From positions 48,312,975 to 48,376,974 of the forward strand of contig JACSVZ010000007.1 in assembly GCA_014706295.1 (NCBI GenBank): a stretch of 64,000 nucleotides of DNA. Direction: 5' to 3'. The DNA is from Lycocorax pyrrhopterus obiensis (lineage: Eukaryota; Chordata; Aves; Passeriformes; Paradisaeidae). How positions within the stretch are numbered: the first letter of the stretch is position 1; every line of letters begins with the position of its first letter. The notes below the pieces were generated by a model. It saw only the letters and a list, made by a program, of their open reading frames with translations. It made no database searches and was not told where the DNA came from. Positions 27,401-42,400 of this stretch are shown piece by piece. Both the position numbers and the translations under genes were made by a program.

Positions 27401-30400
27401 ATGGCACCCAGTTCAGAGGTAATTTTTTTCTCACCCCCCAAACAAAAGAATTGGTTGACTAAGGATTTACTGTCTGTCCCATTTCTTGGTATCAAATACA
27501 GATCCGTTCAGGTCCACTCTGTCACAGTAAGGAAAGGACAGGTCTGTTGGGGCAAAAATCCTTATGCATACATGCTGGCAATTGACCTTATATGAAAGGG
27601 AATCCTTCAGACTGGGAATATGAAAAGCCCAGTAATTATGCTATTATGATGCTAGTCATGTGGCATTTACAGCTACATTTCTGTTCCATGAGGGAGTCTC
27701 TCTGCCAAGCATCCCATTGGCACTTACAGAGACAAAAGACGCTTTCCACAGAGCTGAAGGTTTAAACGTGTACTTGACAAAAGTGCTTAGTGACATTATT
27801 TCAGGGAGTCACAGGTACACATACACAGATACCCAGATACCATATCCCATGAGGATTTTACCTAAACACTGGCCTTCTAACAGCCAGTAGCCTTCAGTGC
27901 AGGAACAGGTATAGCCCCCCTCAGTATTTATGCAGATCTGGGTGGGGTTACACTGGTGAGAATCTGAAGCGCATTCATCCACATCTGCAACACAGAAATA
28001 TGGAAGGAAAATGTTAGAAATAGCAACAACAAAAGATTTTTCACTCTGTACAGTGTGTACACCACCTCTGGGCAAGGAACCAAAGTTTGGAGGAGTAGAG
28101 AGAATGACCATAACCTGAAGGAAAATTCACAATAATAAACATCTCAGAGCAGTGAGAACTGAGGGTGCACATCAAATCTCTCAGTTTTGCAGGTGACCCA
28201 GTGTTTCTCAGTGTTTCTCCTCAAGGAAAGTCTCTCATTATCTCATAATTTTTGTTACTTCCACATTTGCTATGTCACTGAGCTGGGATTTCCATGCTAC
28301 AGGGCAGTGTTCAGCCCTAGGGAGAGGCTGCTGAAAAGGCTGTGCAACCCCACCGAAGAGTAAGAGATGAAGGGGAGTTCGAGAGATGTACAAACACAAT
28401 TCAGAGACATAAAAAAAATTACTTCCTACCCCCACCAATGCAGACCATCTCACCGTAATTTTTCAGACACAAAGTCCACCTTTACCTGACCAAAAAATGT
28501 ATACTACCCTGGAATCAATTTCCTGACAATAATACTATTTTCTTTTAATTTCCACCCCTGTCCCCTCCTGTCCCCCCCATCTTTATTGGTTTTAATGTAT
28601 TTGGGGTTTTATTACAAACCCTTAGGGTGTTTTTGTTGTGGGCCTTTTTTTTTTTTTTTTTTTGCAAAGGAGGTGAATAGCATTCCTACATTTACATAAG
28701 CCAGGGCCCTGGAACCTAACTGATTAAAAACGCCTTTCAGAGTCAGAAGTTCAATTTGAATCATGCCTTGCTCAATATCTTTCCTGATGTTTCAGGCATC
28801 AGGTTTGCCTCTAGATGTCAGAAATGGAAATACCAAAAGATAAATTGTGTCATTTTTTCAGCCAAACCAGATTTCTATGTTTTATTTGTTGATACCTAAA
28901 CTATTTTTTATTCCAGTGTACTATGCACTGGCCTTTGCTGAAGCACTATGTCATCCAAGCAATGCTACTCCCTTGATCCTCCCCTGGTTCTTATTAATCC
29001 AGACTTTGTTAGGTCACGATTGACAGTATCTTGCCGATGTCCTGGGCTGGAGCAGGCAGCAGAGGGCAGGAATTACATCTTTGTATCTGCCCCCAAGGCA
29101 ACAAGCACAGCCAGTCAGCTGTACAATCCTAGCAGTCATGAAATAACTGATCCAGTCTACCACAGCAGCATATCTAACATGTTCAGATATATAAATAAAT
29201 ACATACATATTATACATATGGAGGGAGTCTAGAGTTCTTATCTTGCCAACATCTGTACTGGACAATTTATGGTGAGTCAAAGCTGGTAAGATAACAAGAG
29301 GGGCACAATTAGAGGTAATTAACTCTGTCAGAAATTCGTTCTCATGTATTTATTGGCCAGATGAAGGTTGGCAAAATGGTGGGGGAAGTGGGAAAGGAGT
29401 AAGATAACAAGTCTAGACTATATAGGTCCATAAATATGTTGTTCAGTTCAGCTATTGCTTCTGCGATTGGGCTAAAAAATCTGGATCCTCCCTTCATAGC
29501 ATATCACACATAATTGGTAGTATCTGAACAGAGATTTTATCTAACCATAAATTTAACAACAATGACATTAATGTTTTCTAAATGAAAAAGCTTTCTATTT
29601 GTCATGTTTGCTTATTGTTTTAGGAATGGTACCTTGGGATCTGGCCAGTTCTGCTTTTTCTAGTCTGCACTGAGCTTAAAAAGGAGATTTTCGTTTTCCG
29701 TGTTCCCTGCTTCCAGTAATATTAATAGGTGAAGCGAAGTGAAAACAAAATGAGGGTCATGATCTCACCACATATGGTAGCACGGCTGTTTGAAGACTAC
29801 AGATCCTCCACTGTTTTGTGGTGCATTTTCCTTGCGGGGTACGATGTGTCTCACTTAAAGCAACAGGTGGCTGTGGGATTGGTTTTGTTCCCAAGTCATC
29901 TTTGTAGCAGTTGCATGAGCTCCACTCCAGAGAAGTAAGATGTTGAACCTCTTCCATTTGCTATATACCAAGCAGATTTATTTGCTTACTCCCAGTCTTC
30001 TTTACCTTTTGTTGTGGTATTGGAAGCATATTTCCGTTTGAATGCAACATTTTTACAATGGAGGCCCCCTGTGGAATTTCTGCCAGAAAACCTGATAAAC
30101 CTGAAGTTGTCTATGCAGGACACATTGACTCCTCACATTTTCACTGAATAGTACCTTGGTGACTTCACTAAAGAAGTTTTATGTAACCAACAGGTATAAA
30201 CAGCTTTACTGGTAGCAGCACATCTTTTTGCTTGGGCCTGAGTGTGCACACCCAGTTCTGTATTCCATGTCTGGCATTCTCTAAGATAGCCCCTTACCAT
30301 GAGGTGCCATTACACTCTGACTGACCCAGCCAATACAATCAAATAAATTATTTTTGGCAAGCAGCCTTCACAGTTGAAACAGGTGGTATAATGCCAGCCT

Positions 30401-33400
30401 GTCTGCCCCATTATATTATATTACATTATATATTATATTACATTATATGGGCTCACTAAGTGAGAGCAGATATTTGTATCTGAAAAAACTATTGGTGCAA
30501 CAATTGGCCAGCCATTAGGTGTCTTCTTGAAGGATATCAGACCTGGGAGACAGAGGGTGCCTTGCCCAGCTCATTTACTCAGTGCAGCATACCATGAGAA
30601 CAGGTATGGTTGCTAAAGTCAAAACTAGACATTTGGCAGGGAAATGAAAAAAAAAAACCAAAACAATTCCGGATTATTTCCACTGGGGAGAAAACTAGCC
30701 ATAGAACTTCAAGAGATTGCCTATAATGGATAGGCATAGAAGCTATATCAAAACACTTCCAAGGCATTTTTGTTTGAATGGAAAATTGCAAGAGGTTGCA
30801 AGCGGAACATGACAATCCATCAACGAGGTGTGAATAATTTCTGGTTGCACATCTTATTTCTGTCCCATTCAAGCACAAATCTGAGGTGTCTTCATGCTCT
30901 GGGACTTCAAAGTCCATTTGTACTACCTCTGCCTCTGTGATGGGTCATAGACAATACTAGAGCAAAACTGTGATGCTAATTGTACATGGTAATAGATTTG
31001 CAATAGCTTTGTAGGTTTAAAGCAGATAAGACAAATTCAGAGAATAGAAAACTGTAAGGCCTACTCAATGCAAAGATAGCAGATGTGGCTAAGAAGTCCC
31101 TGAGGTGCATTTTTCTGAAGAATTTCTGAAAGTGTGTGTCCGACCCAGCATAACTGGTGTCACAGTCTTCACCATGGACAGAAATACTGGAATGAGTTGT
31201 CATCTGAGCCCCAAAATAAAGTCTAATCAGCTGGAGAGCAGAAGAGTTATTAAAGGAGAGCATGCTAGCTAGAAACCCTAGAAACTCCACTGTCCAAGAT
31301 GTTAACAATTTGTGATAGTTGATGATTTCAGCATCAGTGCCATGAAAGCATCAGATGCTGTCACCCATCACTGATAATCCAAGGACGGTTTTCATGATAC
31401 TGAACCTACTTTTAGTACCTTTCATCACCAAGATCCCTAGAAAATATTGCCTACACCCAAACAACAAGTCTAGTCTTTAATAACAGCTACTGTTATTGGA
31501 TGCCTCATGTGATTTTGGCTAGATGACTCAAAATGTGGCAACAAAGAAGAATTGCCGTGAGGTGGACTAGGAAGGAAATACAAATTAGATCTGTCCTCAG
31601 TGAAGACAGACTAAAGTACGTGGTGGTTACTGTGCAGGTCAAGGACCCAGCACAGATACAGTGACCACACTGTAACTCATGGGCTGAGAATTTATCTTCT
31701 GGGAACTCTTCCTTGCTTTTCATCTTCCATCATCCTGCTTCCTATTTGAAAAATGGGGATTACAAAATCTCTTCCATAGTCCAGCCTCCCTCACTGACTA
31801 GCATCTAAAACTCTTCAGAACAGGGCTTATGTACAAAATGTGTTCGCAGTGAGTCCATTTTTATTTAATGCCTTCCAATCCTAATACAAATCAAACTGGA
31901 CTACAAAACCCTGCAATATCCCACTTGGTGATAAATACCAGTGCACCTGGATTTTAATGAGGAAATTCAAGATTAAGGAATTAAAGGACAAGCCTGTGAC
32001 TACTTAACAAAACAAAAACAAGAGCAGGTCACAGACCTTTCTGTCTTGTAGTCTTTCAGGTACAACCTGCCCCACTTTTTCAGAAATTTTGTGCAGACTC
32101 AACATTGGCTAGTGAGATCTAAAATAAAAGATTAACCATCATTCTGAAAGCATTGTGTTCTACTAGAGGACCTCAAAAGCATCAAAGGCTCTTTCAGCTA
32201 AATTCTATGGTACTCAGAATGTTGCTGTTCTACCCTAATGGTGCATGGAACCTCAAAGATTCCAGTAGTTACTGAAGCAGAAAGAGAACTATTGATGTAG
32301 TCAGTAGCAAATGGAAAGAGTCATCTGGCTTTCACATCTCTTGTTACCCTTACAGACAGGACTGTGAGTGTTGCTGTGAAATTACATATGAAAAATATGA
32401 GGTTGTTAAAGGTTGTCATACCTAAAAATTTTGAACAAATTCACATTTTCTGAAATGACTACTGACTCTGGGTGACTCCTTTGAGGGACTAGTCGTTCAG
32501 CACTTTATAAGCACACTAGAGAACCAAGGCAGGGTAGGATGGATCACTGTTCAAAACTTCTCTTGCCAAGGAGTGCTTGGCCAGAGCTGGCTCTAGTTGT
32601 TTCAGCTCCTGATTATCCTGCTGTATGCTATTAAATTAGTGGTCATGTACATTCTCTCACCCGTCCTTCCAGTTGTATTCGCTTCTCTTATCCATCTTTC
32701 CGGTTGCTGTGTCCACATTAGTGCTCCCACAGCTAGTTCCAAAGGCAGAAGTTAGGGCAGGAGTCCAGACAAATTAAAATCTGACTTGAAGTGGGAACGA
32801 TTCACTTTGTTACTTCCCAGATGACCACTGAGAGCAACAACATGGCCCATCCAGACCACTGCTCTCTGCCTCCTAAGGAATACCTCCTACAATGAACAGA
32901 GCCTTATGGCTCCAAGCCATGAGTTTTAAAGACCTCTGGGTTACTGACAGCATGGGAGAATAGGTAGATGGCATCTCCATATCTGTTTGTAAGGAAACAT
33001 GTGCTGCAAGAGCCGAAGCCTGAATACTCCAAAATTAACCACATCCCTCTCTCTTAGATCACTGTGTTTGCCTTAAAAAAATTATGGCTGTGGTGGTTTG
33101 GTGTAGCAACTCTGGGGTGTGATGTTGTCTTTACTTGACATTTCGACAAGAGGTGAGGTGGCTGGGGCAATGGGATTTCATTTGGGGATCGCAAGGGTGG
33201 AGAAAGTTGGGTTTTTTGTATTTCTGGCTGTCTGTCTGCCTTTTGTAGGATGTGATGTGCTGATGCTTTGTTTTTATTGGTACAGACTGTATTTTTAATT
33301 GATGGCAGGATGCCTGGTGACTGGATAGATACCATTTACAACATCAAAATAAATAAATGAACTAATTGTGTTTAGCATGCAAATTACTGGCTTTGTGTTT

Positions 33401-36400
33401 TATTATCTGTAAAAGCTAGTATTAATGGATATTAGTGGATTCCTTAGAATTTAGCCACATCGTAGAACAATGAATGAAATTTTTAATTCACTGCTCATAA
33501 ATTAAAGAAAAAATAAATAATTTAAAAGCCATGCATACACAAAAAATGGGTCAGCATATTAATATAGTCAGAAAGGAAAGCTAGATGTGAAACTGCAGCA
33601 GAACACCACATCTCACGGGGGAGGCTGATTCTTATTCAGGAGATCTTTTTTTGTACTGACTCACATCCACCAAGAATGCCGGACTGAGACCACTCTTATT
33701 TGTATCAATAATATTGTGATAAATCACAGCATAAAAAGAAAATCAACGCTCTAATCAATTGAATTAAGACCAGACATATTCAGTACTTCTCAAACCAAAG
33801 AGGCTAAAACTAGGAGTTCAGAAATATCAAGAGAGAATCATAAATGTGGAATTCTGAGGATCTGGTTTTGGCCCACTGTTTTCCACATTTGTGATAAAAT
33901 GCAGAGGATCACAAGCTTGTGGAGTTAAGAACTAAAATGTCAAATGAAGTCTTACATGAAAATATTTTGCTAGATATGGTGGGCACATTTGAAAGTGCTT
34001 TTCAAGACAGACAAATGCAAGGTCATATATCAAGAGTAAAAAATGTATGTCAAAAAAAAACCTCTGGGGTTGTTACAGATAATCACTTGAACATGAACTA
34101 TTCCTGTCATCATGTTGCTGGAAAGACAAGTGTAAACATGAGAACACTGAGTAGACACAGGAAATTGTTCTGACCACTGTATATTGCATCACTGCAATAA
34201 TTACTGAAATACATTTCTGGTGTCAACACTTCAAAAACTGATATTGCAAAGAGATACCAAGAGATTCCAAAGAGTTATTCCAAGCCATGAAAATTTATCT
34301 TTGAGCAAGATAATACTCCATTTAGTAATCTATTTAAGAAAAGATTCAGGGTATATTTGCCTGTGATCTGTAAACCTCTTCATGGAAACTATGTTCTTAT
34401 CTGGAGATGGTCATTAAAACTAAAGATAATGAGATGAAATTCAGTGTCTAGAAGACCAATTAAAAACAAAAATAAGACACACACTTTAGTAGTGCTACTG
34501 ATTAAGCATCTGAAAACTGAATTTTAGTGAGAGAAATTGTACCCTTAATGTTTGTAGTAACTTCAGAAATATGTGGAAAACACAGAAAATGTTAATAACA
34601 TTTCCGTGCTAGAAGATGTTAAGTCATCAGCCTAAATATGTTGAGCATGCCAACCACCTTCCTTGCAGTACCCACAGAATGATTGCTTCTTTATGAAGGA
34701 TGAATCAAGTAAAAGAGGAAGAATCGAAGTTATTACCACAGTTTGTTGAATCAATGAGCCTCAAGAGGACTAAACTGCAGGTTAGAGGATGTGGTCAGGC
34801 AGGAAGAAGTAGATTTTTCTAAGTCACTTTATGAAGTGGATAGTCAGGGGAAGAAGCCAGCAGGAGAAGGAGCAGAGGTGTTTAGGAACTGGAAGCACCT
34901 GCCTTCTGGAAGGTGTGGTTCAAAAACTGTAAGCAAAGACACTGCCTTTCTTCTGCTCAGAAAAAAAAGGATTGTGCATAAACAGGACCTTATGCATTAA
35001 AGAATACAGCAGGAAACAAAGTCCTTAACATCGCCTCATCAGTTCAGAGACTTTTCTGAGCCCTTCAGGCAGGAAAAGATTTTCTTGACAAAAAGCTACT
35101 TTTAAAGGGAAAAAAAAATCTTGGCACTTATGGGCGTGTGATTACATACCACATGACAGAGTAAATGCACAGAGTGTAAAGTTTACCAAAGATGTTCCAT
35201 CCCAAGATGATTTGCACCTGCCACAACAGGAACAGGGAGACTATTGTCCTTGTTCAGTCCAGTCACTGGTGTTGAAAGTGGTGTGATGTGTGACTGTGCT
35301 TACCCCTCCACAGGCATGGTCTGTGCTCAGGGCACTGTGACCATTCCAATCCCTCCGTGGCAGATTTCCCGGCTGGCTGACAACGGAATAACAGCACTAG
35401 CAGAGAGCTGTCATGGAAGGATGTGGGCTTATAATCTTTGAGCTAGAACCATGCTCTTGGAGACTTTGACAATTAGAAGTGAAACTTTGCTTGGACTCTG
35501 TGATGAAGGGGGAAGCCAATGTGGACAGCAGATTTCCAAGACAATATGCTGTTGGCAATGAGTGCTGTTTCACAGATGGACTGTTACATTTTGTTCTCTT
35601 TGGAACATATTTAGCATGCATGACTTCCTTTCTTAAGTAATGAATTCTGATAATCATGCTACAAATTTCTGTGGGTCACAGGAGTAGCTATGGCTGCGTT
35701 TCCTTCTTTTGATCAGCCATTGACTAGGTATGTTTTTGCCATCGCGATTATTTGAGAGCCACTAGCACCATGGGGTTCAACACAGTAATACTGAAGATTA
35801 ATTTGACAGTTGTGAGAGCACAGGTTGTGCAGATTGGAAAATGTTTGCCATGGAAAATCTTCTTCCCTCTTTTACAAGGAGGTGTGGGTGATTTTGGGGC
35901 CCTACGTCTTTATTTTATTCTGTCTGTGTTTTAGTCCCACTGTTTTACTGTCACAGCCCCAGGAGCTAACCCTGCTCTTAAGACGCAACGTTCTGGAAGA
36001 GAGGCTCAAAGCTGACAGCTCATTCCAGAATCTCTGTCTGCTCAAACACTAAAGCTCATTCAGTCATTTATAACCCTCAGGGCTCCATTTTAAAATAATA
36101 CAAAGATTGGATGTCTGTTTTTTATAGGCATAATTGCAGGCCAGGACTAAACATCCGAGCTCAGTAACATGGGTGTCAGTTCCAAGATCACTTGGAACAG
36201 AGCACTTTCCCCAAACTTCTCCCCCACTCCTTATTTGGACACTGAAAAATAATTTCCTCAGTAGTAGATTTTTACTCAGTGAAATCACATGTTTTCTCAA
36301 AACTTTTTTTTTCTCAGTATAATTGCATTTGATAAGAAAAGGGAAGAAATAACAATGCCACATTCCTAAAGTGCAGACTGAAGCCAAATTCGAACTGCTG

Positions 36401-39400
36401 CTGTGTGGGGTCAGTGTTTTTTCCAAGGACAACTGACCCTGCTGAGCTTGGACACCATCCAAGATCAACTCCCTAAACACCTGTTTAATTGCATATTTCC
36501 CTGTCTGAGGACTGGCCATTGATTGCTGATTTAATTCTGTATCTGCATCCCATATGCATTAGGTTATTGATTGATGGCTAAACAAGGATTAAAGTGGTTT
36601 TTTTCACACAGAGGGTCAGTCTGGAAAGGGATACTAAATAAGCGTGAGGCATGAATCTGTAATTCTGCTCCCTCTGCCTGGTATGAAAATTGCTCAACAT
36701 GTGTCACAGGTTCTAGGTCTCCTGCCAGCTATCTGAGCCTTTCCTTAGCAAGCGCACTTTTCACATTACTCAAAGATGATAAACAACAGCTAAACTGTGA
36801 AGGACTTTGCTCTTTGAGCACAGTTCTAGTGCTGCTTTTGTGGCTGAGATTTACAGGACAGCCATTAGAGGAGTGCACAGCAAGAGGACTAAAGGGCCAG
36901 CAGCCTCTCCCCTCTCTGCTCAGAACAGATCTATGTGTGCTTCGTACGCTTGGCATCACCTGCCTGACCACAGATCCTCACTCTCACAAATTCCCAGGGC
37001 TCCCTGTTGGTACAAGATCCCAGCCACTCGTGTGGACTATTCCTGGTGTCCCATGAGAGCTTTTGCACAAATGCACATTAGTCAGTATGCTAACTCTGGG
37101 ATCAAAAATAAGACACCCTACTAATTTCAACTAAGAGCTTTGCTTAAACATGGAAACTCTGTGGACTGGAACATAACTGTATTCTCTGGATTCATGATTT
37201 CCTGCTGCAGGTTCTGCACATCTTATGAAATGCATGATCAGTGCATGTGATTTGGGAATCTCAGCTATTTCCCTGCTGCACTTATTCTATTTCAAGTAGC
37301 TGCAGTATAGCAGAACAGGAGTGACCCAAGTACCCTGCTGAAGTGAGGTAGATGTGTTACTATTCCACTGATGACACTGAACCTGCTGAATTAGGACATA
37401 CAAAGAAATTTTTGCTCAACATGGTTTTATCTTCATCATCAGGAAGCATGTTTTTCAGCTGAATAAATGAAGTGTTATTGTGGTTTCTCAAAATTATCTA
37501 TTTTGCATGACCATATGCTACACTGTGATCTGCTGGTAGGGTGGTAAGAGGAGCCAGTGAGCTTTTATTGAGAATACTCCCAGCTGATGGGAGGTTATCT
37601 AAGTAGCACTTTCTATTGCAATGGAAACAAAAAATATGCAGTCAGAGCCAGGAAATGCACACTCAGAAATAAGAAAAAAGATCCTTACAATCATCCCATT
37701 GCTGCATGATATGAAATAGTCTCATGCAAGAATCTGTAGAGAAGGCTTATAAAATTTTACAGGAGTAGAAGCATTAACACTGAAGAAGAGAATTTTCTAT
37801 GGCTGAACTGTATATTTTTTCTACAAATCTATGGGTTAGTTAAAAAAGACCCTGAAAGAAAGAATATATCAAAAATATAGGCATTTAAAGCATTATTTAT
37901 AAAGCTTTTAAACATGTCAGTGAAATGCTATTGGCTTCTCTTCCAACAAATTTTTTCAAAGACTTTTCTGTTAGGGTACAGAACATGAGAGAACTAAAAG
38001 CAGAGAGCTGCTATTCCCACTTTTGTTCCCTGGGGAGCTTTGAGAAATCTCAAGCACAAATAGTCCAGCCAGCTGGTTTAGCCAATTGGTGGTCGGTTTA
38101 CATTTCCTCTAATAAGTGAACTTCTTGACCGTACATTTTAACTGAGTCATTAAGAGCTCCTTTTCCAAGTGTTTTGGCAGGCTAGAGAGGTCTGGGACTG
38201 TGAATAAACCACAATAACTAGTAAAGAAGAGAACAGTCCGACTTTTAATACAGCAGAAGAAATTGATCCAAATGGATCCAGAAATTAAAGCCACAGTGAA
38301 AACAAAGGGATACAAATATCCACCTGCAGGTTATAACAGAAACTTTTATTGGAAGGGCTGCTTCTTCCATTAAAATGCAGCCACTTTGGATGTGCAACAT
38401 CAAGCATGTTGTGCAAAAAACTGAAGATACAAGAGAGATTCTAGGTGAGCAATATGTACATAGCCACAGAGATAATTCAGTATGAATGCTGTAGTCACTC
38501 TCACAGGATAACTTGAAATCTTCAATATACATGAAAAAAAGACAACAAGGGATCTCTATCATGGGAAACTGGAATAGTAATATGAGATTTGTCACTAACT
38601 GATCTCTCACAAAAGCTTCAGCAATAATCACCAGCATCTCATTCAGTAAAGGACTGGATTCAAAGAATCCAAAGAAGCTTGGTTTGAGTATGCAAGGAAG
38701 CACCAGCTGGAGGTGGCATGGCTGTAGATTGCCTCATGGCACTTGAAACTGCGTGAGTCAAACACACATACAATAGGCACTTTGACTTTCGCCAGGAGGC
38801 TAACACCTAAATCCCTCAACCTAGCCATTAAAACCAGGGAAAAGAGCCTGGCTTGCAGAATGTGTGTCTGGAAGCTCATATAGTGAAGTAGAAACGATTA
38901 TCAGAAATGTAGGATTTTTTAAATCAGTTTTTCAGTGAAATCAATCTTCAGTTTCGTGGAGAGAAAATTCAGTCAAGACATCCAGATCAATACTACTGTT
39001 TTATGCCAGGATCAATACAGAGGAAGATGATCTGCCCTTATCTTAATTGATTTATTGATTTACTGGTGGGGGCCAGGACTCCTGCAAATGTTACGTAACT
39101 TTTATTAGAAATTTCCTTTAATGCAGTTTCAGCCTCACATCTTGTCCTGCCTGGGAATTTTGCAACCATCTAGAACCTGTCATGGTCCTGCTCAAAACTG
39201 GCAGTTCTTGGGGCTAAACAAAACATAACTTTCTGCCTCTATAGGCTCAGTGTATCTCCTTTGAGATCTTGCTATATCAGAATGTCACAAATCTTGAAAT
39301 CTCCTGTGTTCATCTAGGCCCTAAAGGTAACTGAATGGGGTTAGGGAGAGAGAGAGAGAAAGAGGGAAAAAGCCCTTTAAGCTGAAACACCTCTTTTTCC

Positions 39401-42400
39401 AGGGAGCCATGAACTGAGAGTAAGGAGAGCAGGAAAACTGCCAGTAGACATCCACATCACACACTAATTGGAACAAAGTAAAACTCCCATATCCACACAG
39501 TTTTCATTTATCCAGGACAGTTTGCAACCCAGTTGGCTGGCGGCAATTTTTGGAACATTGCAAGAAAATGTGGTTCAAGCATTATAAAGCAGTGAATGCC
39601 AGATCTGAGTTAAAGCCAGTTATTTGAGCAGGGGTTATAGGCATTTTCCAATGATCACCACCACTGAAATAAATAAATAGATGGCTTGCTATGTATACAC
39701 TCAGAGGGGAATGTTGCCCAACATTCATAGCTCTTTGCTATTAACAGTAATGAGGACACAGCTGTCTGAGCCTGGAAGCCAGTATTTGCAGAGATTTTTC
39801 TTCTCCACTGGCTTTCTTCCACTACCCATTCTTTGCTTATAAAAGAGCCCAAAAGGTCCTAACATTTATACAAGAATTACCTTGGCTTTGTGGCACTTTT
39901 AAAATTGTTATAAAGCACGCTGACACATGGATGGATTTGAAACTCAGATGAAATATGAAAAACAATTTTCTCCCTGATAAGGTTCCCAATGCCCTTAGTG
40001 CCAAGCATAACACTCTCTTTAGTCAATCATGACAGCTCCTGGAGCAGTTGGCAAGAGTTGCTGCCATAGGCAGAGATCTGAAGGTCTCCCTTCTTAAAAA
40101 GGCCTTCTAATTCTCACTGCCCGCAGACCCTGGGGTTGTGATGTGAGTTTTGAGTCACGTGTAACTGGTCAGCTCTACAAAGCCTCTAAAGCAAATATAA
40201 AAGCACCCCACTCCATTCAAAGATCTTACAGCACTTTAAAATCAGTACTAAAACTCACAGTCTATGTGAAAAAGAGAATATCTCATTTCATGGGGGCCTT
40301 CAATATATTAAAGGCTAGAACCGGTATCAAACACAGGCTACTGCACTTCAGGCACTGCAGTTTCAGAACCATTGCACAAGGCATGTTGAAGCTGACTTCT
40401 GTAAGTCATCTGGTCCCAGCCTCCACTCAAAGCAGGAACAATTCAGTCAGGCTGCTCAGGGCCTTTTCCAGTAGAGGTTTGAATTTCTCCAAGGGTACAA
40501 CCTTTAGCTACAAAGTTTTTGAACCTCTGTTCCAGTGTTTGACCACCTTCACTGTGATAACATTTCTCCTTATAATTAATAAGAATTTCCCGTGTTGCAA
40601 CTTTTACCCGTTCCTGTCCACAGGCACTCTGAGATAGATCTGGCTTCATCTGCTCTACACTGTCACATTAGACAGTGGAAGGCAGCAAGCAGTACAATTC
40701 CCTCATAAGCTTCGTGTTCATAAAGCAGGGTAAATCCACTTCTCTCAACCTCTCCTTGTATGACATGTGCTGCAACCCTCCAACCACTACAGCAGTTCTT
40801 TGCTGCATATCCTTCAGTGTGCCCAGGTCTTTTTTACGCCAGGAAACCAGAATGTCTGAGAGAATTGGATGCCTGTGAAGGCAACAGAAATTGACTGCAC
40901 TTTGAATTCTCCCCCGGAAGTATTTAAGAGAAAATACTTAAAATGTGAATCTCTGCTTAATTTAGTAGCACCCGTTGAGGTCGGTGAACTATTTCATTGG
41001 ATGCTGTACAAACTCAGAATCAGACTGCACTACTCACACATACAGACCTGCACACTTTTGTCCCGAGATCGTCAAGGTAAGCCTACCTTTCTTATACCAG
41101 AACTCAGAAATTCCTGACTAGCACTACAAGCTGAACACTGGGCTGGCCACAGGACCAGTGTCACAGGCAGTGCCACCAGCTCTCACATTATCCATGAAAG
41201 CTCAGAAAGACACATGTTCACACTGAGCATTCCCAAGCCAAATGGTTCATTTCCAAGTAGCCTGGCCTGAAAAAAACCCATGTTCTCTTTAGGTAATTAA
41301 AAAAAAGAAAAGTAAATAAATAAACAGAAGAGACAATGTTCCCAACCAGCAGGAACATTTAATCTCTGTGATTATTCCTGGAGCAAACTCCTGCTTTTAC
41401 TCTCTAGAAGGCACACCCCAGTGAATTTTCCATCATGTGGGCCTGCTGTAGTGGAAAGTTAATTTACATTTTTTTCTTTATCATAGTACTTTCTTTTATT
41501 AGCCCCTTATTGCCACAAGGTCTCGGGTCATATTGAGTCACGCAAGGGACCATTTTAGAAGGCACAGTCTCCAGGACAGAAGCAGGCCTAGAAAATTCTT
41601 AGCATGATTAGCATTCTGCAATTCACAGTCTTTCTAATCATCTCCAATCAGATACTGCAGACAGTGCTTAATTCAGTATTTCATGTCCCTCCCCGGTCAA
41701 AGGGAATGAACCATGGATGGATCATGTATTTCTGAAATAGTTTCATGTCCCAAGCTTCTAGATGCCAGCTTGAGGTTTTTGTGGAGCAGCATGTGATGGT
41801 ATTTTGTATCTTTAGATGATATACATCACTTATCAGCTCCAGAATGCATGTGACCGGCTGGGCCGTTAATGGATATACTGCAAATTGTCAGCTGCTCATT
41901 ACCTTTAGAGGTATTCTCTAGTCTGTGTAGGACATACCTGTGCCATAGTTCTCTGGGCTCAAATCTATATTTGGGCTTATTGCCTGAGGAACATGGAGAT
42001 AAACTTTTTACTTCTTTCAATTAAATTCATGGGCAGTGTTTGAAGTCTTATGTGTAACCCTGTAAAGTTCTCTTGTAACACTTTTCATCTAGGACTAGTT
42101 AAACCTCTTGAAAATGTAAATGAGAACAAATTTTGTCCCAAAATGCAATGTACCACCTGAAAAACATAATATAGATTCTACAGAACTGTATCTTCAAACA
42201 GCACTGATTTAGTGGGGAAGAGCACTTCCTGTCTAAAGCTGGCATGCTACAGTCTTTTGGGATGAGTGCATGAAATCAACGGATAGTTGTAAATGCACGG
42301 TTCTGGTCTTTTCCACCACAAAGTCAGCCCTGCTTTTAATTAAAATAATTTCAATCTGCTTCTGAAATAAAGCTCCAGATGCAGTGCTTAGTGATTTGCT

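Noticed and set aside
36064..36519. 151-codon minus-strand open frame
   Set aside because: No conserved motif, no matching splice sites to FBLN5 exons, and mixed low-complexity content.
38245..38703. 152-codon minus-strand open frame with hydrophobic stretches
   Set aside because: Hydrophobic residues come from T-rich antisense DNA. There are no splice links, no family resemblance, and it lies deep in intron 4.
40143..40637. 164-codon plus-strand open frame
   Set aside because: Its second half lies inside a CR1 fragment read in the antisense direction, and the sequence shows no protein motif.
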